DNA of 64,000 nucleotides. Origin: Campanula takesimana (lineage: Eukaryota > Streptophyta > Magnoliopsida > Asterales > Campanulaceae). Location: assembly GCA_026119855.1 (NCBI GenBank), contig JAOWBW010000162.1:563076-627075 (forward strand), in the 5' to 3' direction. Positions within the stretch are counted from its first letter, which is position 1, and every line of letters begins with the position of its first letter. Position numbers and translations under genes: made by a program. The notes under the pieces are model-generated. The model was not told where the DNA came from. It made no database searches and saw only the letters and a program-made list of their open reading frames with translations. This document shows, piece by piece, positions 1-10,406 of this stretch.

Positions 1-225
1 TGAAGAAAAAAAAATCAGTTTTTTGCTAATTAAGTGTCTCAATGGAGAGTTTTTAACTAGAGCTTTTTAAAAATCTTAGTCATTTTTAGCTGCTCCAAAT
101 AGTAGCGTCCAAAAAGAAGCTTCGTTTTTTAAGAATTTATGCTTTTAAAAATGTGTACCAGTTTTTTTCAAAATACCTGTCGCTTTAAAAGTAAAAATTT
201 GTTTCAAAATATCTGTCGCTTTACT

Positions 226-415
226 TCTTAGAATTATAGATGGGGTAAGAAGAAGCGAGAGGCCCGAGTGTTAGTATTGACTGGACTGGGCCGGCAATGG
301 ACTATGTTGAAGGTTCCACATTAAAACCAATTGGTGATAAGGGGAGTAACTCCTCAAGTCTATATACCGGTCCATGTTTCTCTCTTTAGAAGATGTGGAA
401 TAATTGTCTCTTACA
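226..415 (-). repeat. TRIM LTR (3' LTR in element orientation)
   Basis: This 190-bp LTR begins TCTTAGAATT and ends TCTCTTACA on the plus strand; read on the minus strand it starts TGTAAGAGACA. It differs from its partner at roughly 17 positions. A purine-rich tract adjoins it at 416-428. Confidence 0.8.
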
Positions 416-555
416 CGCCCCTCACGTGTAGTCGGGCTTTGCCAAGGCTTACAACGTGGACTTGTTAATCGGGTGGCGCGGAGTAAAATCGTGGGTCGTT
501 GGGCCTGCACGTATCCCATGTAGAAACAGCGGAAGTCATGCCACCATAGATTGGT

Positions 556-568
556 GGCTCTGATACCA
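556..568 (-). promoter_or_regulatory. Primer-binding site, initiator Met-tRNA type (TRIM)
   Basis: The reverse complement reads TGGTATCAGAGCC directly adjacent to the LTR at 569. This is the complement of the 3' end of plant initiator methionine tRNA and the commonest primer site of Copia and TRIM elements. Confidence 0.8.
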
Positions 569-758
569 TCTTAGAATTATAGATGGGGTAAGAAGAAGCG
601 AGAGGCCTGAGTGTTAGCAAAGGCTGGATTGGGCCTGCAATGGACTACGTTGAAGGTTCCACCTTAAAACTAATTGGTAATAAGGGGGGTAACTCTTCAA
701 GTCTATATACCGGTCCATGTTTCTGTCTTTAGAAGATGTGTGATAATTGTCTCTTACA
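569..758 (-). repeat. TRIM LTR (5' LTR in element orientation)
   Basis: This is the second 190-bp direct repeat of the TRIM. It abuts the primer-binding site at its left edge and the TTACT target-site copy at 759-763 on its right. It contains a TATA-like stretch (TCTATATACC, about 701-710), shared with the other LTR. Confidence 0.8.
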
Positions 759-763
759 TTACT

Positions 764-1300
764 ATTATCAAGACATTTTTACTATTTTGTCCCAATTATA
801 CTTTTATTAATGAATGTGAATCATCTCTCATACAAGCATTTACTCATCTAGAAAATTAGATTATTTCAAAGGCAATTGAACCTTTTCAACATGCATTAAT
901 TACATTTTTTAATATGTGTTAAAAAACTTAAAGCGACAGATATTTTGAAATGTGAGGAGTATTACACAAGCTCATTCATGTAACTTAGTGGAGCAAATTT
1001 TAAGGTGAAGCAAATTCAAATCTGGAAATGAAAGAGCAATGCAAATATGATATAGTTGAAAAAATAAATACTTTTTCCGTTTCAAAATGATTTTTTATTT
1101 GATATTTGTTTATTATCTTAAAGATTTTTTTTTATTTTTCATAATTTAAACTTATTAAATGTGAATAAATAAAACATAACTCGAAAAATAAATAACCAAA
1201 TGAGAAATATTTTGAAAAGGATGATACAATTTACATGGAGAGGCATTAGAAAAGGTTCCAAGCTAGCGAGAGGAGGTCTCATGTGTCCCTCTATGCGCCC
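764..1300. other. AT-rich intergenic sequence, no gene seen
   Basis: Short ORFs here have no recognisable protein signature and very AT-rich composition. Apart from the inverted-repeat arm at 930-950, nothing is supported. Confidence 0.5.
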
Positions 1301-1367
1301 CATGTGCCCCTTTAATCTGGACCGTTTACAATATCAACATAAACGGTCCAGATTGAAGGGGCACATG
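1301..1367. repeat. Near-perfect 28-bp hairpin
   Basis: The arms 1301-1328 and 1340-1367 are reverse complements with a single mismatch, around an 11-nt loop. The arm starts CATGTGCCCCTTTAATCTGG and is more GC-rich than its surroundings. It could be a tiny MITE remnant or a small-RNA-forming hairpin. No gene context supports either reading. Confidence 0.75.
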
Positions 1368-1590
1368 ATATCTGGACTCCAACCTAGCATAGCAATCCTG
1401 TCAATTTAAAGTCAGACCAAAATAATTTTAATGAGCTCACATGATCATGTGCCAACTCTCCCTCTTCCATGTCCGCAACTCGCAGGCTTTGGCGGTGACG
1501 CTGTCCTATCTCGCCCCCTAAATCCTAATGGATATGCTCACATTTAACAAGCTCCTTTCCAAGCTAGTAGAGCAAAGCAACCATCTCAAT

Positions 1591-1801
1591 TAGTCACTCC
1601 GTCTCATACTTATTACTACTATTAAATAAAAAAACATAAAAATTTAAAAAATATGTTAAAAAATAAGTATTGTGAATGGGTAGCAGAGAGAAAATAAGTT
1701 AGTGGATAGGAGAGAAAAGTGAACATTTTGCATAAGTTGCAATAAGTATGAGGCGTCCAAAATGAAAATAAGTGGCGATAAGTATGGGACGGAAGGAGTA
1801 C
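1591..1801. mobile_element. Stowaway-like MITE
   Basis: The terminal inverted repeats are related to ACTCCNTCCGTCCCATACTTAT. The left end is TAGTCACTCCGTCTCATACT and the right end is its complement (GTATGGGACGGAAGGAGTA). Length about 210 bp, AT-rich core, no ORF, TA at the edges as expected for Tc1/Mariner-derived Stowaway elements. A better-preserved relative lies at 31331-31556. Confidence 0.7.
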
Positions 1802-3064
1802 ACCCTCTATCTCGCGCTTCGTAATAGTGGTTATTACTTATTACAATAAGAAAAAATAACTACTCTTTGTATTTTTAAATGAGATTTATTTTTGATTTTT
1901 TTTGTCTTATAATAATGAAGGTTTTTTTGAAAGTAATTTTGTTCCTAATTATTGTTTTCTTACCAAATTGTTTTCATTAATTTTTTTATATTTGTAAAAT
2001 TAAATGTTTGGAAAGATTACATGATTATCTATGAATCTTTGCCACTATATTATATGAAACGTATAGATTCTTAGATGTCTCTTGAAATGAAATTTGGACA
2101 TTTATTTAAAGACAAATGGAGTATAATATTAATAGTAAAGTAGGTGTTGTGAGTACAAAAAGTAAAAAAGAAAATGTGGGGCAATATATAATAGTAAATG
2201 GATTATTAATGTGAATAGACAAGTGGGTATCGTAGGTAAAAAAATATTTTTAAAATTCCATTTTAAGATAGTACCCTTATTGTTATGGAACGTCGAAGTA
2301 ACCCTTGATAAGAGACGGAGGGGGCACATTTCCCTTGATAAGATAAGAGACGGAGAGGGCACATTTTTTTTAAAATAGAGACTTTAAAATATTCTTTATT
2401 TAATGAGTCATCTGAATACTCACAATTTTTAGTCACTTACTATTAACCATCTTATTTTTTCTCCTTGTTCAGTTTTCATATGCACAACACTTACATCATT
2501 TATACATTTATTTTTCTGTTCTTAGAATAAAAATTGCAGCTTATAAAGACAAATGGAGTATAATGTAGGATTCTACTTTGGATGGGAAATAGCACATTAG
2601 CGCCCTAAAATTCAACTGGAATTGCAATGTACTAACTTTTAAAGTACCATTTGTTGCAATTCCTGATTTCGCGTCGGGAACGACTCGGGCTGGTAGGCAC
2701 GATCTTCTCCTTCACTCGGACTGATGTGATTTGCACGACTGGCAGTCGGACTTCAAGGCTAGCTAGTCCGACTTGGACCATGGAGTCCGAGTCGTTCTGG
2801 TTTGCTCTTCCCTTTGCTTCCGCTTTTCTTCGTCTTGTTTTCTTCTACTATATGTCCAAGAATTAAGAAATCTATTTGTTTATGACCCTCTAACTTGACG
2901 TCCCAAATTCGAATGCATTATCCAACAATTTTTGTTTTGTACATGAAAATTAAAGAATATTTAGCGGCATTCTGACATAGAACAAGAAAAAAAAAGTTTA
3001 ATTGTTATGTCTAAATAAATCGGACATCAACCCAATTTGGAGTCCCAAAATATAAAAAGAAGAG
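1802..3064. other. Repeat-derived intergenic DNA, no gene seen
   Basis: The stretch 2128-2375 contains two close copies of AGAGACGGAG(G/A)GGGCACATTT and looks like a Stowaway fragment. The block 2655-2865 is more GC-rich, with several near copies of the string GTCCGACT/AGTCGGAC. I do not recognise it as a gene. The rest is AT-rich and featureless. Confidence 0.4.
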
Positions 3065-3294
3065 AAAATTTTGGGGAAAACTAGTTTCTCCATAAGTTAT
3101 AAAAAGTATTCGGTAGTTAAATCTTTTTCACGCTAATGAAGAACAAAAAACTTAGGGGAAACTAGTTCCTCCGTAAGTTATAAAAAGGGTTTAAAGTTTA
3201 GGGTTTAGCGTTTAAGGCTTAAGGTTTAGGATTTTTAAGTGTTAAAAAGTGGAATTTTTATAACTTGTGGAGAAACTAGTTTCCCCTAAAACCT
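3065..3294. repeat. MITE-like inverted repeat with telomere-like core
   Basis: The ends are mirrored: GGGGAAAACTAGTTTCTCC near 3072 and GGAGAAACTAGTTTCCCC at 3270-3287, each followed inwards by a TATAACTT/AAGTTATA block. A second copy of the left end lies at about 3153-3185. The core at 3186-3233 is a degenerate run of TTTAGGG-like units. No ORF is present. Confidence 0.6.
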
Positions 3295-3438
3295 ACTCAA
3301 AGAAGAATTACCCGCTGAAGCTGGTAAGTTTGGGGAGAAAATTTTCTTAATGGTCCAATCATAATGGTTAAGATGTCGGAGAAAATTGGATAGTAAAAAA
3401 ATATTTTTTTCATCTAATATTTATTTATTTATTAATTT

Positions 3439-3640
3439 ATAAATAGGTAATTTAGGAGAAAACTAGTTTTTCTATAAGTTACAAAAAGTTTTGATATAAA
3501 TATACGGACTAGGTTTTTTAAGACCTAAACTCACTGTTTTAAAGCTTAAACTCGCAATTTTAAATGTGAAACTATGTTAAAAAATATACTTTTATAACTT
3601 ATGGAAAAAAATGTTTCCCTCAAAACATACTCATTTATTA
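3439..3640. repeat. Second, diverged copy of the same MITE-like family
   Basis: The left end (GGAGAAAACTAGTTTTTC followed by ATAAGTTACAAAAAG) and the right end (TTTATAACTTATGGAAAAA) match the element at 3065-3294 but with more substitutions. The core carries AAACTCACTG and AAACTCGCAA units in place of the telomere-like run. Confidence 0.5.
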
Positions 3641-4304
3641 AATATTTAAATTTAAGAAAATAAATGATATTATACATTTTTGAATTTCTAGTTTTTCAAA
3701 GGACAATGCTATTTTGCTTTAAAAAAACGGGACAAAATTATTTTAGGAAAGACATGTTATATTCGTGTTGTTTTTTTTTTTTTATCTAACATTCGGTAAA
3801 TAAGTTTTTGGGACTGTAAATACCAGTTTTTCAATTAAAATTACTATTTTTGTATTATATCTTGACAAATTACGATATTACTTGGCAACTCTATCTGTCA
3901 AAAGAAATGTCAATTTTTTTATAAAAAAAAAATTCTTCAACATTCATCCGACAAACACTACTATAATGTTAGTCTGATACTTAAAGTTTCAAGCTTATTA
4001 GATAGAAATTTACATTTTTGATACTAAAATCAACAATTTAATAGTAAAACTTATTTTTCACGGTAATAATCAGCTTTTCTTTGCTAAAATTAAAAGTAAA
4101 AAATTTTCCTTTGTATTTATTCTTTTAAAGGAGTTATGGGGATTCAACTAATCTATTTTCCGGATTGTGTATATAACGAAAATTATTATAAGATATCATT
4201 ATTTTTTCCATTTCATAAATTAAATATTTATATTTATTGAATAGTTACTATGAGTAAATATTTGAACATACATTTGGCGTATCAGAAAATCTTGAGAAAA
4301 ATGT
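3641..4304. other. AT-rich intergenic sequence
   Basis: No ORF, RNA gene or recognisable repeat beyond homopolymer tracts was found. Confidence 0.4.
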
Positions 4305-4673
4305 GTTTTACACTAACGCTAGTGTAGAACGTGTTTTTAATATTAACGCAGACAGATTTTAACACTAGAGCATGCACATGTTTTGACACTACAAGGCATG
4401 TTTAGACATTTTGATGCATAGAACAGGCACAAATAATGCCCATAACAGGCATTTATTTTAACATTAGAGCAGGCATTTATTTGGACTTCTTAAAAAAAAA
4501 AAAAAAAAAAACTCTCAGCAGGCACTTATAAAAGTGTATGCTTTGAACTTACAAGTGTCTGCTTGAATTTTAAGAAGTGCCTGTTTTGAATTTTACATTT
4601 GTTATAATACAAGAGGCATTTTCTAATGCTATAAGAGGCACAAAATAATTCAGGGCAGGCACTTATTTGGAAC

Positions 4674-4705
<32 letters not shown>

Positions 4706-5050
4706 CTCAACAGGCATGTTTTAAAATTCAAGCAGACACATATAAAAATGTCTGCTGAATATTAGAAGTGTCTGTTTGAATTTTAAAACATGCCTGCAGA
4801 TTTTTTTTATTTTTATTTTTTACAAGTGCAAAAAAAAAAGTGCCTACACTAAGGTAAAAAAGTGCCTGCTGTGAAAGTCTTAAAAAAAAGTGTCTGCTTT
4901 AGGGTGAAAAAAGTGCTTGCTGTAAAAAAAAAAATGAAAAATGCCTCCTACAGTATCAGAAAGTACCTGCCCCATAACTTTTTTTTTGCCCAAAAACCAT
5001 TCTTTGTGAAAAATACGTTTTACACTAAGGCTAATGTAAAACGCGTTTTA
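4305..5050. repeat. Foldback element filled with AGGCA-type minirepeats
   Basis: The ends at 4305-4340 and about 5015-5050 are imperfect inverted copies, each itself palindromic around TTTTACACTAA and TTAGTGTAAAA. Between them, units such as GCAGGCACTT, AAGTGCCTG and AAGTGTCTGC recur more than a dozen times in both orientations, separated by long A or T runs. It resembles an expanded foldback MITE. The ORFs crossing it are read-through of the repeat and not genes. Confidence 0.6.
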
Positions 5051-5515
5051 CACACATACTTACATAACACTCAAACTAACATGCTCGAACACTTTTCTAT
5101 TGACGTCTGACCAGAGGAAGTTGATATGTGGTCCGCAAGCTCTAGAAAAGGATAGAAGCAATTTGGGATAGAAGCAATTTATTGGGGGTGCAAATGCAAC
5201 CAATTTAAGTTTTGATGGTGACATTCATAAAGGCATCAACGGTGATTAACATTTAGTGCAAATGATTGGTGTTGGGTGGATGGGGAAAATTAAGAGGAGA
5301 AGAGATCTATAGATACTCCGTAGAAGGGAAAGGAAGGAGGTGTTACTAACTACTACCCACTCGGTACCAAAACACCAAATCCCTCGTTCTCATACTTATC
5401 ATTATTTTGTTTTCATTTTGTGCGTCTCATATTTATTGTTACTTACTCAAAATATTCATTTTTCTCTCTTTTATCCACTCACAACAATAATCCACTAACT
5501 TATTTTCTGTCTCTG
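5051..5515. other. Intergenic DNA ending in a truncated Stowaway-like fragment
   Basis: From about 5382 to 5515 the sequence follows the left half of the Stowaway family seen at 31331 (TCTCATACTTATCATTATTT, then a repeated TCTCATATTTATTG block). It is cut off abruptly where the Copia gag relic begins. No gene is seen at 5051-5381. Confidence 0.45.
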
Positions 5516-5996
5516 GATTGTAAACTGAAGATGAGGTATTGTTGAATGCGGCTAGAGAGAAGGTCTTAAATCTGCTTTCGGTTTCATGGACCTCTTCAAG
5601 ATTGAATTAAAAAACCTTCAGCATGGAATACAAGTGTCGAAGATCAAGAGCTTCCAAGTCCTTGTTGTCTTCAATGTTAGTAGTTTTGATTAGCCATTTT
5701 ATACCAAGTGCTTGCATAAATCTCATGTTCAAATCTGTATTAGAATAGACATATCCAAGAGAAAAACAAACATTAACAATATCAATAAACCTCTCATAGC
5801 ATTGTCTAAGATATTCCTTAGGGTCTTTAACAAAGTAGTCAAAGAGCCTTCTCTGTTGATAGAGGCGGTTCTTCTTGGTATCTGAATCTCCTTCCAGAAA
5901 GTCAACTATAGCATCCCAGGTAGCCTTTGCGGTTGTGCAGTGAAGCACCTTAGAATGAGTCCTCAAGTCAATAGCTGAAACTAGCATGGACATAGC
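5516..5996 (-). pseudogene. Copia gag fragment, C-terminal part (UBN2-like)
   Basis: On the minus strand about 150 codons read without a stop from near 5996 to 5607. They match plant Copia gag of the UBN2 / gag-polypeptide type: a segment like VSAIDLRTHSKVLHCTTAKA, then TWDAIVDFLEGDS, a basic NRLYQQRR stretch, and a helical NMRFMQALG region. It continues the N-terminal piece at 8527-8816 once the solo LTR is removed. Downstream of 5607 the frame is lost and the element is truncated near 5515. It is non-functional. Confidence 0.75.
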
Positions 5997-8526
5997 TGTA
6001 ACACCCATCGAATTTCTTGTTAAATATTTGACATATTTGTTAAATACTTGAACTTGCATATTATGTGTTAGTTTTACTTGGGTTAAATTTTTAACTGCTT
6101 TAAATAGTTAAGGTGGTTAAATGTCTAGTTTTGACTTTTGGGTCATTTGTAAAAATTTGACTTTAGGGGCCTTTTTGTTAAAAGTGAAACTTGAGGGGCC
6201 TAAGTGCAATTGTTTGAAAGTTTTAAGTATATCAACTTGTTTGGCTTTCTTCTCTGGGTCATTTCACCCAAATCATTTACGTACACTCCCTCTGTTCTAA
6301 AAAGCTAGGTTAGGGTTTCACCCTATTCTCGACTCCTCGAGCTTAATTATCCCTCCGTTCTCGATTCTGATCCCGGATTAATATTCGTGGCGTTAAATAG
6401 AGCGTTCCAGGCCGAACAGAAATAAGTTTGGGTCAACTTGAATTTTGACTAGGTAAGTTATTAGCTCCCCCTTGCTTGTAATAACATGCATAAATGTTAT
6501 TCTCGATACTTATGAATGTTAATTTCGTGTTTGGGATGAATTTTGTGGTACTTGTAATTATGGGACAAGGGGAGTATAAAAGACTTGGTAAAAAGGGAAA
6601 TTATACTTGAACAATTTGTTTTGAAGTAGGCTTTTATGCCCTGGTTGGAGTTGTTAAATTGTTAGTAATAAGTTACTCCTACGCTTGGGACGGACAATTC
6701 TAAGCCTGGGAAAGAAAATTGGGTTTGCTGAAAAATGGACCAGGCGCCCGCCCGGTTTGTCACCAGGCGCCCGCCCTTTTGGCCAGAAAGTTATGGGTTT
6801 TGGAAACTTTGGATGAGCGCCCGCCCGGTTCACCTCGAGCGCCCGCCCGGTCCCCTGTTCCAAGTAAAGTGTTTTAAATCCCATTTGAATTGAAAGCTTA
6901 TCCCTCCTAAAGCATATAGCCTTAGTATAAGATGTCCTAGCAAGTATAATTGTACCTTTTGAGGGCATTAGAACTTAGTCTTGAACATTAATACTTATAG
7001 AACTCAAATGAGAAAATAAGTATAAGAGTAGTATCTCTTCTTTATGTCTTGAAAGTGCTATGAACAAGCACTAATGTGTTATACTTGTTGTGAACCCAAT
7101 GATTGTGCACCTTAGAGGCATTAGCATAAGGTCTTAGACTTGAACATCCTAAGAATAGGATTGGAATTTTGTAAGAGTAAATGTATAACTCTTATACTTG
7201 TTTGAATGTCCAAAGATTGGGATATAATTTGAAGTATAAGACATTAAAATCTTGTACGTGACTTGAACATCCAAAGAATTGGATTATAATTTGAATATAA
7301 GATAATAAAATCTTGTACTTGGCTTGACACCAATACATATGTATGGTAGTGAACTTGAAAGTGCTATGAACAAGCACTAATGTGTATGAGACATGTTCTT
7401 GTTGTGTATGTGCAAACATTGCATATAGTTGCTTGATAACAAGGTGACTTCTTGATTACTTGAAGCATGTTCCTTGTTGAGCTAGTCCACTACTTTTTGA
7501 TTAGTTCTTCTCCCGTAGTTCAAGTAAATACCTACTTGTACCTTCTTGTGTGAGTCCAGCTGGTTCTCCTTGCTTGTTCGAAATGTATAGGTTCACGCTT
7601 GTCGCGAGAGCTGGGGCTTAAGTGACAATCGGGTCCCTATGTATTTCCGCTTGACCCCTTACTACCGGCCATAGTAAGGGCATAGCTTCCTTAGTTGGAG
7701 CAATAAGCCTGACTTAAGTGAATGCTAAACTCTTGTCTTGATCACCTCGTGAATTTTCATGAGTCGTGATATTGGGAATGACACTGGTTACCGGGTCTTC
7801 TGATACATACTGAATAATCAGTTTCCTGTTATTGATCGTGATTGTCAAAGTAATACAAGCTACGACAACAATGGTATTCTTGGGAGGAATAAGGAAGGAA
7901 GCAATATCCTTATAACTTGCTTGATTAGCTTTATGTGCTACTTGATGAGTGGATTATCCTCTCATATACTTGTTACTTGATGATACTTGATATATGATTA
8001 CTTGAGTATCTACTTGAATTGCATGATAACATGTCATGTAGTTGCATCTAATAGCTTACTGAGATTTATCTCACCCTTTATTTGTTCCCCCCCCCCAGGA
8101 AAGGAAGGATAGTGCGCAGTGAGGCTCGACATAGTTGGGAGCTTACTTCGCAGGTCGTGATTATTTTGGGGCTTGTGTCCTTTTACATTTGGTGAGGACG
8201 ATGTTTTATGGGTTTGTAACTCCTTATTTTGGGGTAGACAGTCTTGTTTAGTTCTTGTTGTCACTAGACATCTTGTATAGTACTCTTAATGCCAGCTTAT
8301 GTGTTAGGCATGTTTCCGCTGTGTATGTATTAAGTTTGGTTTTAAATTTTCTTGTCTAGAACTCGTGTTGTGAGCTAGTATAGCTCTTTACTCTAGAGTT
8401 TATATATCATGTCAATTTGTTAAACAAATGTCATTCAGTTTCTTGTTAAGTTTCTTGTTTCTCGTTAGGCACTCCCATCCAGGTTCGAGGTTCTATTAGG
8501 GGATCCCGGGACCTGGGGGCGTGTCA
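5997..8526. mobile_element. Solo LTR (2.53 kb) inserted into Copia gag
   Basis: The block starts TGTAACACCC and ends GGGCGTGTCA, with TG...CA termini and short inverted ends. The 5-bp sequence ATAGC lies directly on both sides (5992-5996 and 8527-8531). Removing the block and one ATAGC rejoins the gag frame. No gag-pol sequence is inside, so a solo LTR left by LTR-LTR recombination is the best reading. The length suits a Ty3/Gypsy family with long LTRs. GC-rich GCGCCCGCCCGG repeats lie at 6742-6851. Orientation is undetermined. The 104-, 75- and 76-codon ORFs inside are not supported as genes. Confidence 0.8.
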
Positions 8527-8816
8527 ATAGCTCTTCCATCAAAGTCCACATTGTTGTGGTCTGCTTCAGTCCACTCACTTTCCAACTTTCTGATTTCAGC
8601 TTCTTCTCCTGTGGTTCCTGTACGAGGATTAACTTTCATAGGAACGTATGGTCCATCCTTAACCGCGGTCCACAGTCTACGATCATATGAAATGATGTGT
8701 TTCATCATCCTATCTTTCCAAAAGATAAAACTATCTTCATCCAGAATCGGTAAGTGATTCGAATTGGATGTTTGCATCATATGGGTGTTTGTGTTTGCCA
8801 TTGGATCAGCACCCAA
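8527..8816 (-). pseudogene. Copia gag fragment, N-terminal part
   Basis: A minus-strand ORF starts at 8816. It carries the typical start of plant Copia gag: a polar leader, then FIFWKDRMMKHIISYDRRLW with the conserved W, R-M and LW positions, and V-K-D-G-P. At 8527 the frame runs into the solo LTR at the duplicated ATAGC. The last few ORF residues come from the LTR, not gag. Confidence 0.75.
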
Positions 8817-8852
8817 GCGGTTAAGTTTGTAAAAACAAGTTTTGGTGGATAT

Positions 8853-8864
8853 GCTCTAATACCA
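8853..8864 (-). promoter_or_regulatory. Primer-binding site of the Copia relic
   Basis: The minus strand reads TGGTATTAGAGC, one base off the canonical initiator-Met primer site TGGTATCAGAGC. It lies 2 bp inside the LTR terminus at 8867 and directly upstream of gag. Confidence 0.7.
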
Positions 8865-8866
8865 CT

Positions 8867-10406
8867 TGTTGGTCCCAGATGGCAACAAGGGTATAGAACC
8901 GCTAGAGGGGGGTGAATAGCGGTCCAAACTTTTTCGTAAAATACCCTTGAAAATCAACCGAGTACTTATCAGTTTGGTCAACTGCGGTTTAAAGCACTTA
9001 AACCAAACTGATAAAATGCACAGCAGAGTTTTAGCGGTTTGGCCAAACGGATAGTTAAAGAGTTGGGCGGTTTGACTCGGGTTGAAAACACTATGATGCA
9101 ACCGATAAGTTCAACTTAAAGATCAAAGAAAAACACAATTCATATTTCAAGTCATTTCGTATATGGATTAAGTTAAAGACCACAAACAAGAAATATAAAT
9201 AACAAGACAGAAAGTAAAGATCAAACACACAATTTGAAGAGGTTCGTTCTTGAATGAACTACGTCCTCTACCTAGATGGTTAGTCTAGGATTTTCTAATA
9301 GCTACTAGACTTGTATTAATTAGAGGAGGTTTTATAAGATGAATCTAAACTCTAACTAAACAATCTAACCTATAAAACTATTATAACAACCGGTGTTTTC
9401 GAAATATATAATCTATATGATCATATAAATCGGGTGTGTGTGTAAAAGAAATAAAATGCTCTAAGTATCTAAATGATGGTTGAGCAAATGAAGAACTTTA
9501 TGTGTAAAGGCTGAGTATGGAATGGTTGTTAGGCTTGAAGCTTGATGAAGAAATCTGGGTTTGCTAATGAGATGGTTGAAGGTGTGAATATCTGAGTTTC
9601 AATCTTCAAAGCAAACTTGAACACTTGGGAATAAATCTCTTGAAGCTCAGCAACCTTCATTGTTTAGAAATGAAGGCTATTTATAGGCAGTGCACCCTTG
9701 TAACCGTTGGACAACGATTTGAATCAACTCTGAAGGGTACAGTGCTGTCGAAATCCCATTGGTTGAGCTGTCATTTTCGTCCTTGGTTTTGTCTTGTAGT
9801 CCTAGGTAGTTGTAGCACTACTACCTGACAACTGTCCTTTGTTGTAGAGAAATGACTAACGGTAAACAATTTGAACTGCTAGACAAACCGACATTCCTTG
9901 CAGAAACTCCAAGTTAACTTAGAGTTATTTTGACAAGACATAGCACATTCCTTTATGGTTGAAAAGGGAATGTTTGTCTAAGGAATGAATGACTTCGCTT
10001 GAATTCTTCATTAACTGATCGGCGGTTCCACCAGGCATAGGAACGGTTCCAAGGATGAACTTGAGGTGCGGTTTCATAAGAGACTGAAGCACGCGGTTAC
10101 ATGATTGCGGTTCCATCAAGTTTCCATCTAAGGTTCCAAATGAGATTTGAAGAACGGTATCATCAAAGCCACAGAATGCGGTTTGATGAAAGACTTGCGG
10201 CTCCATGCTGGCGGTCTGAAGATGGCACAAGTGCGGTTTTAATAACTAAACCGCTAGGTTAACCAAGCTAAATACTCAGCCTAGACAAACAAAAATCTAG
10301 AAATAGACTTATCTAAAAATTAAAGTATAACTTCATTACATGCAGTCCTAAAGTCCATAAAAAGACACGTGGCATGGATCAATCAAATTAAGTGGGTGTA
10401 CTAACA
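8867..10406 (-). repeat. 5' LTR of the Copia relic
   Basis: The plus strand starts TGTTGGTCCC next to the primer-binding site and ends GTACTAACA at 10406, giving TG...CA ends with TGTT/AACA inverted termini. It is about 1.54 kb and has no ORF of note. The string GCGGTT(T/C) recurs many times (for example 8992, 9033, 10070, 10104, 10189). The right boundary is inferred from the TG/CA rule only, because the partner LTR is missing. Confidence 0.6.

Larger units (their letters stand above)
226..758 (-). mobile_element. Complete TRIM (terminal-repeat retrotransposon in miniature)
   Basis: Two direct 190-bp repeats (226-415 and 569-758, about 90% identical by eye) flank a 153-bp internal region with no ORF. 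Next to the right LTR the internal side reads as TGGTATCAGAGCC on the minus strand, the classic primer-binding site for initiator Met-tRNA. Next to the left LTR is a purine run on the minus strand (about 416-428) suited to a polypurine tract, so the element points leftwards. The 5-bp sequence TTACT occurs at both outer edges (221-225 and 759-763), a target-site duplication. LTR, PBS, PPT and TSD all agree with a non-autonomous TRIM. The LTR divergence suggests an old insertion. Confidence 0.85.
202..950. repeat. 21-bp inverted repeats flanking the TRIM
   Basis: A 21-bp sequence at 202-222 (core AAAATATCTGTCGCTTT) recurs in inverted orientation at 930-950. The pair brackets the TRIM at 226-758 and about 170 bp of AT-rich sequence. 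A diverged direct copy of the left arm lies at about 165-185. This looks like an older inverted-repeat element into which the TRIM inserted close to one arm. No coding sequence is seen between the arms outside the TRIM. Confidence 0.55.
5516..10406 (-). mobile_element. Truncated Ty1/Copia retrotransposon relic
   Basis: In minus orientation the order is 5' LTR (8867-10406), Met-tRNA-type primer-binding site (8853-8864) and gag (about 8816 to 5516). A solo LTR at 5997-8526 splits gag. Sequence ends abruptly at about 5515, so protease, integrase, RT, RNase H and the 3' LTR are absent and no TSD can be checked for this element. It is a dead 5' fragment. Confidence 0.75.

Noticed and set aside
2651..2866. 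71-codon ORF in a GC-richer block
   Set aside because: The GTCCGA repeats inflate the open frame; no domain or splice context was found.
6654..8264. ORFs of 75-104 codons in the solo LTR
   Set aside because: No protein signature was recognised; they lie wholly within an LTR bounded by a TSD.
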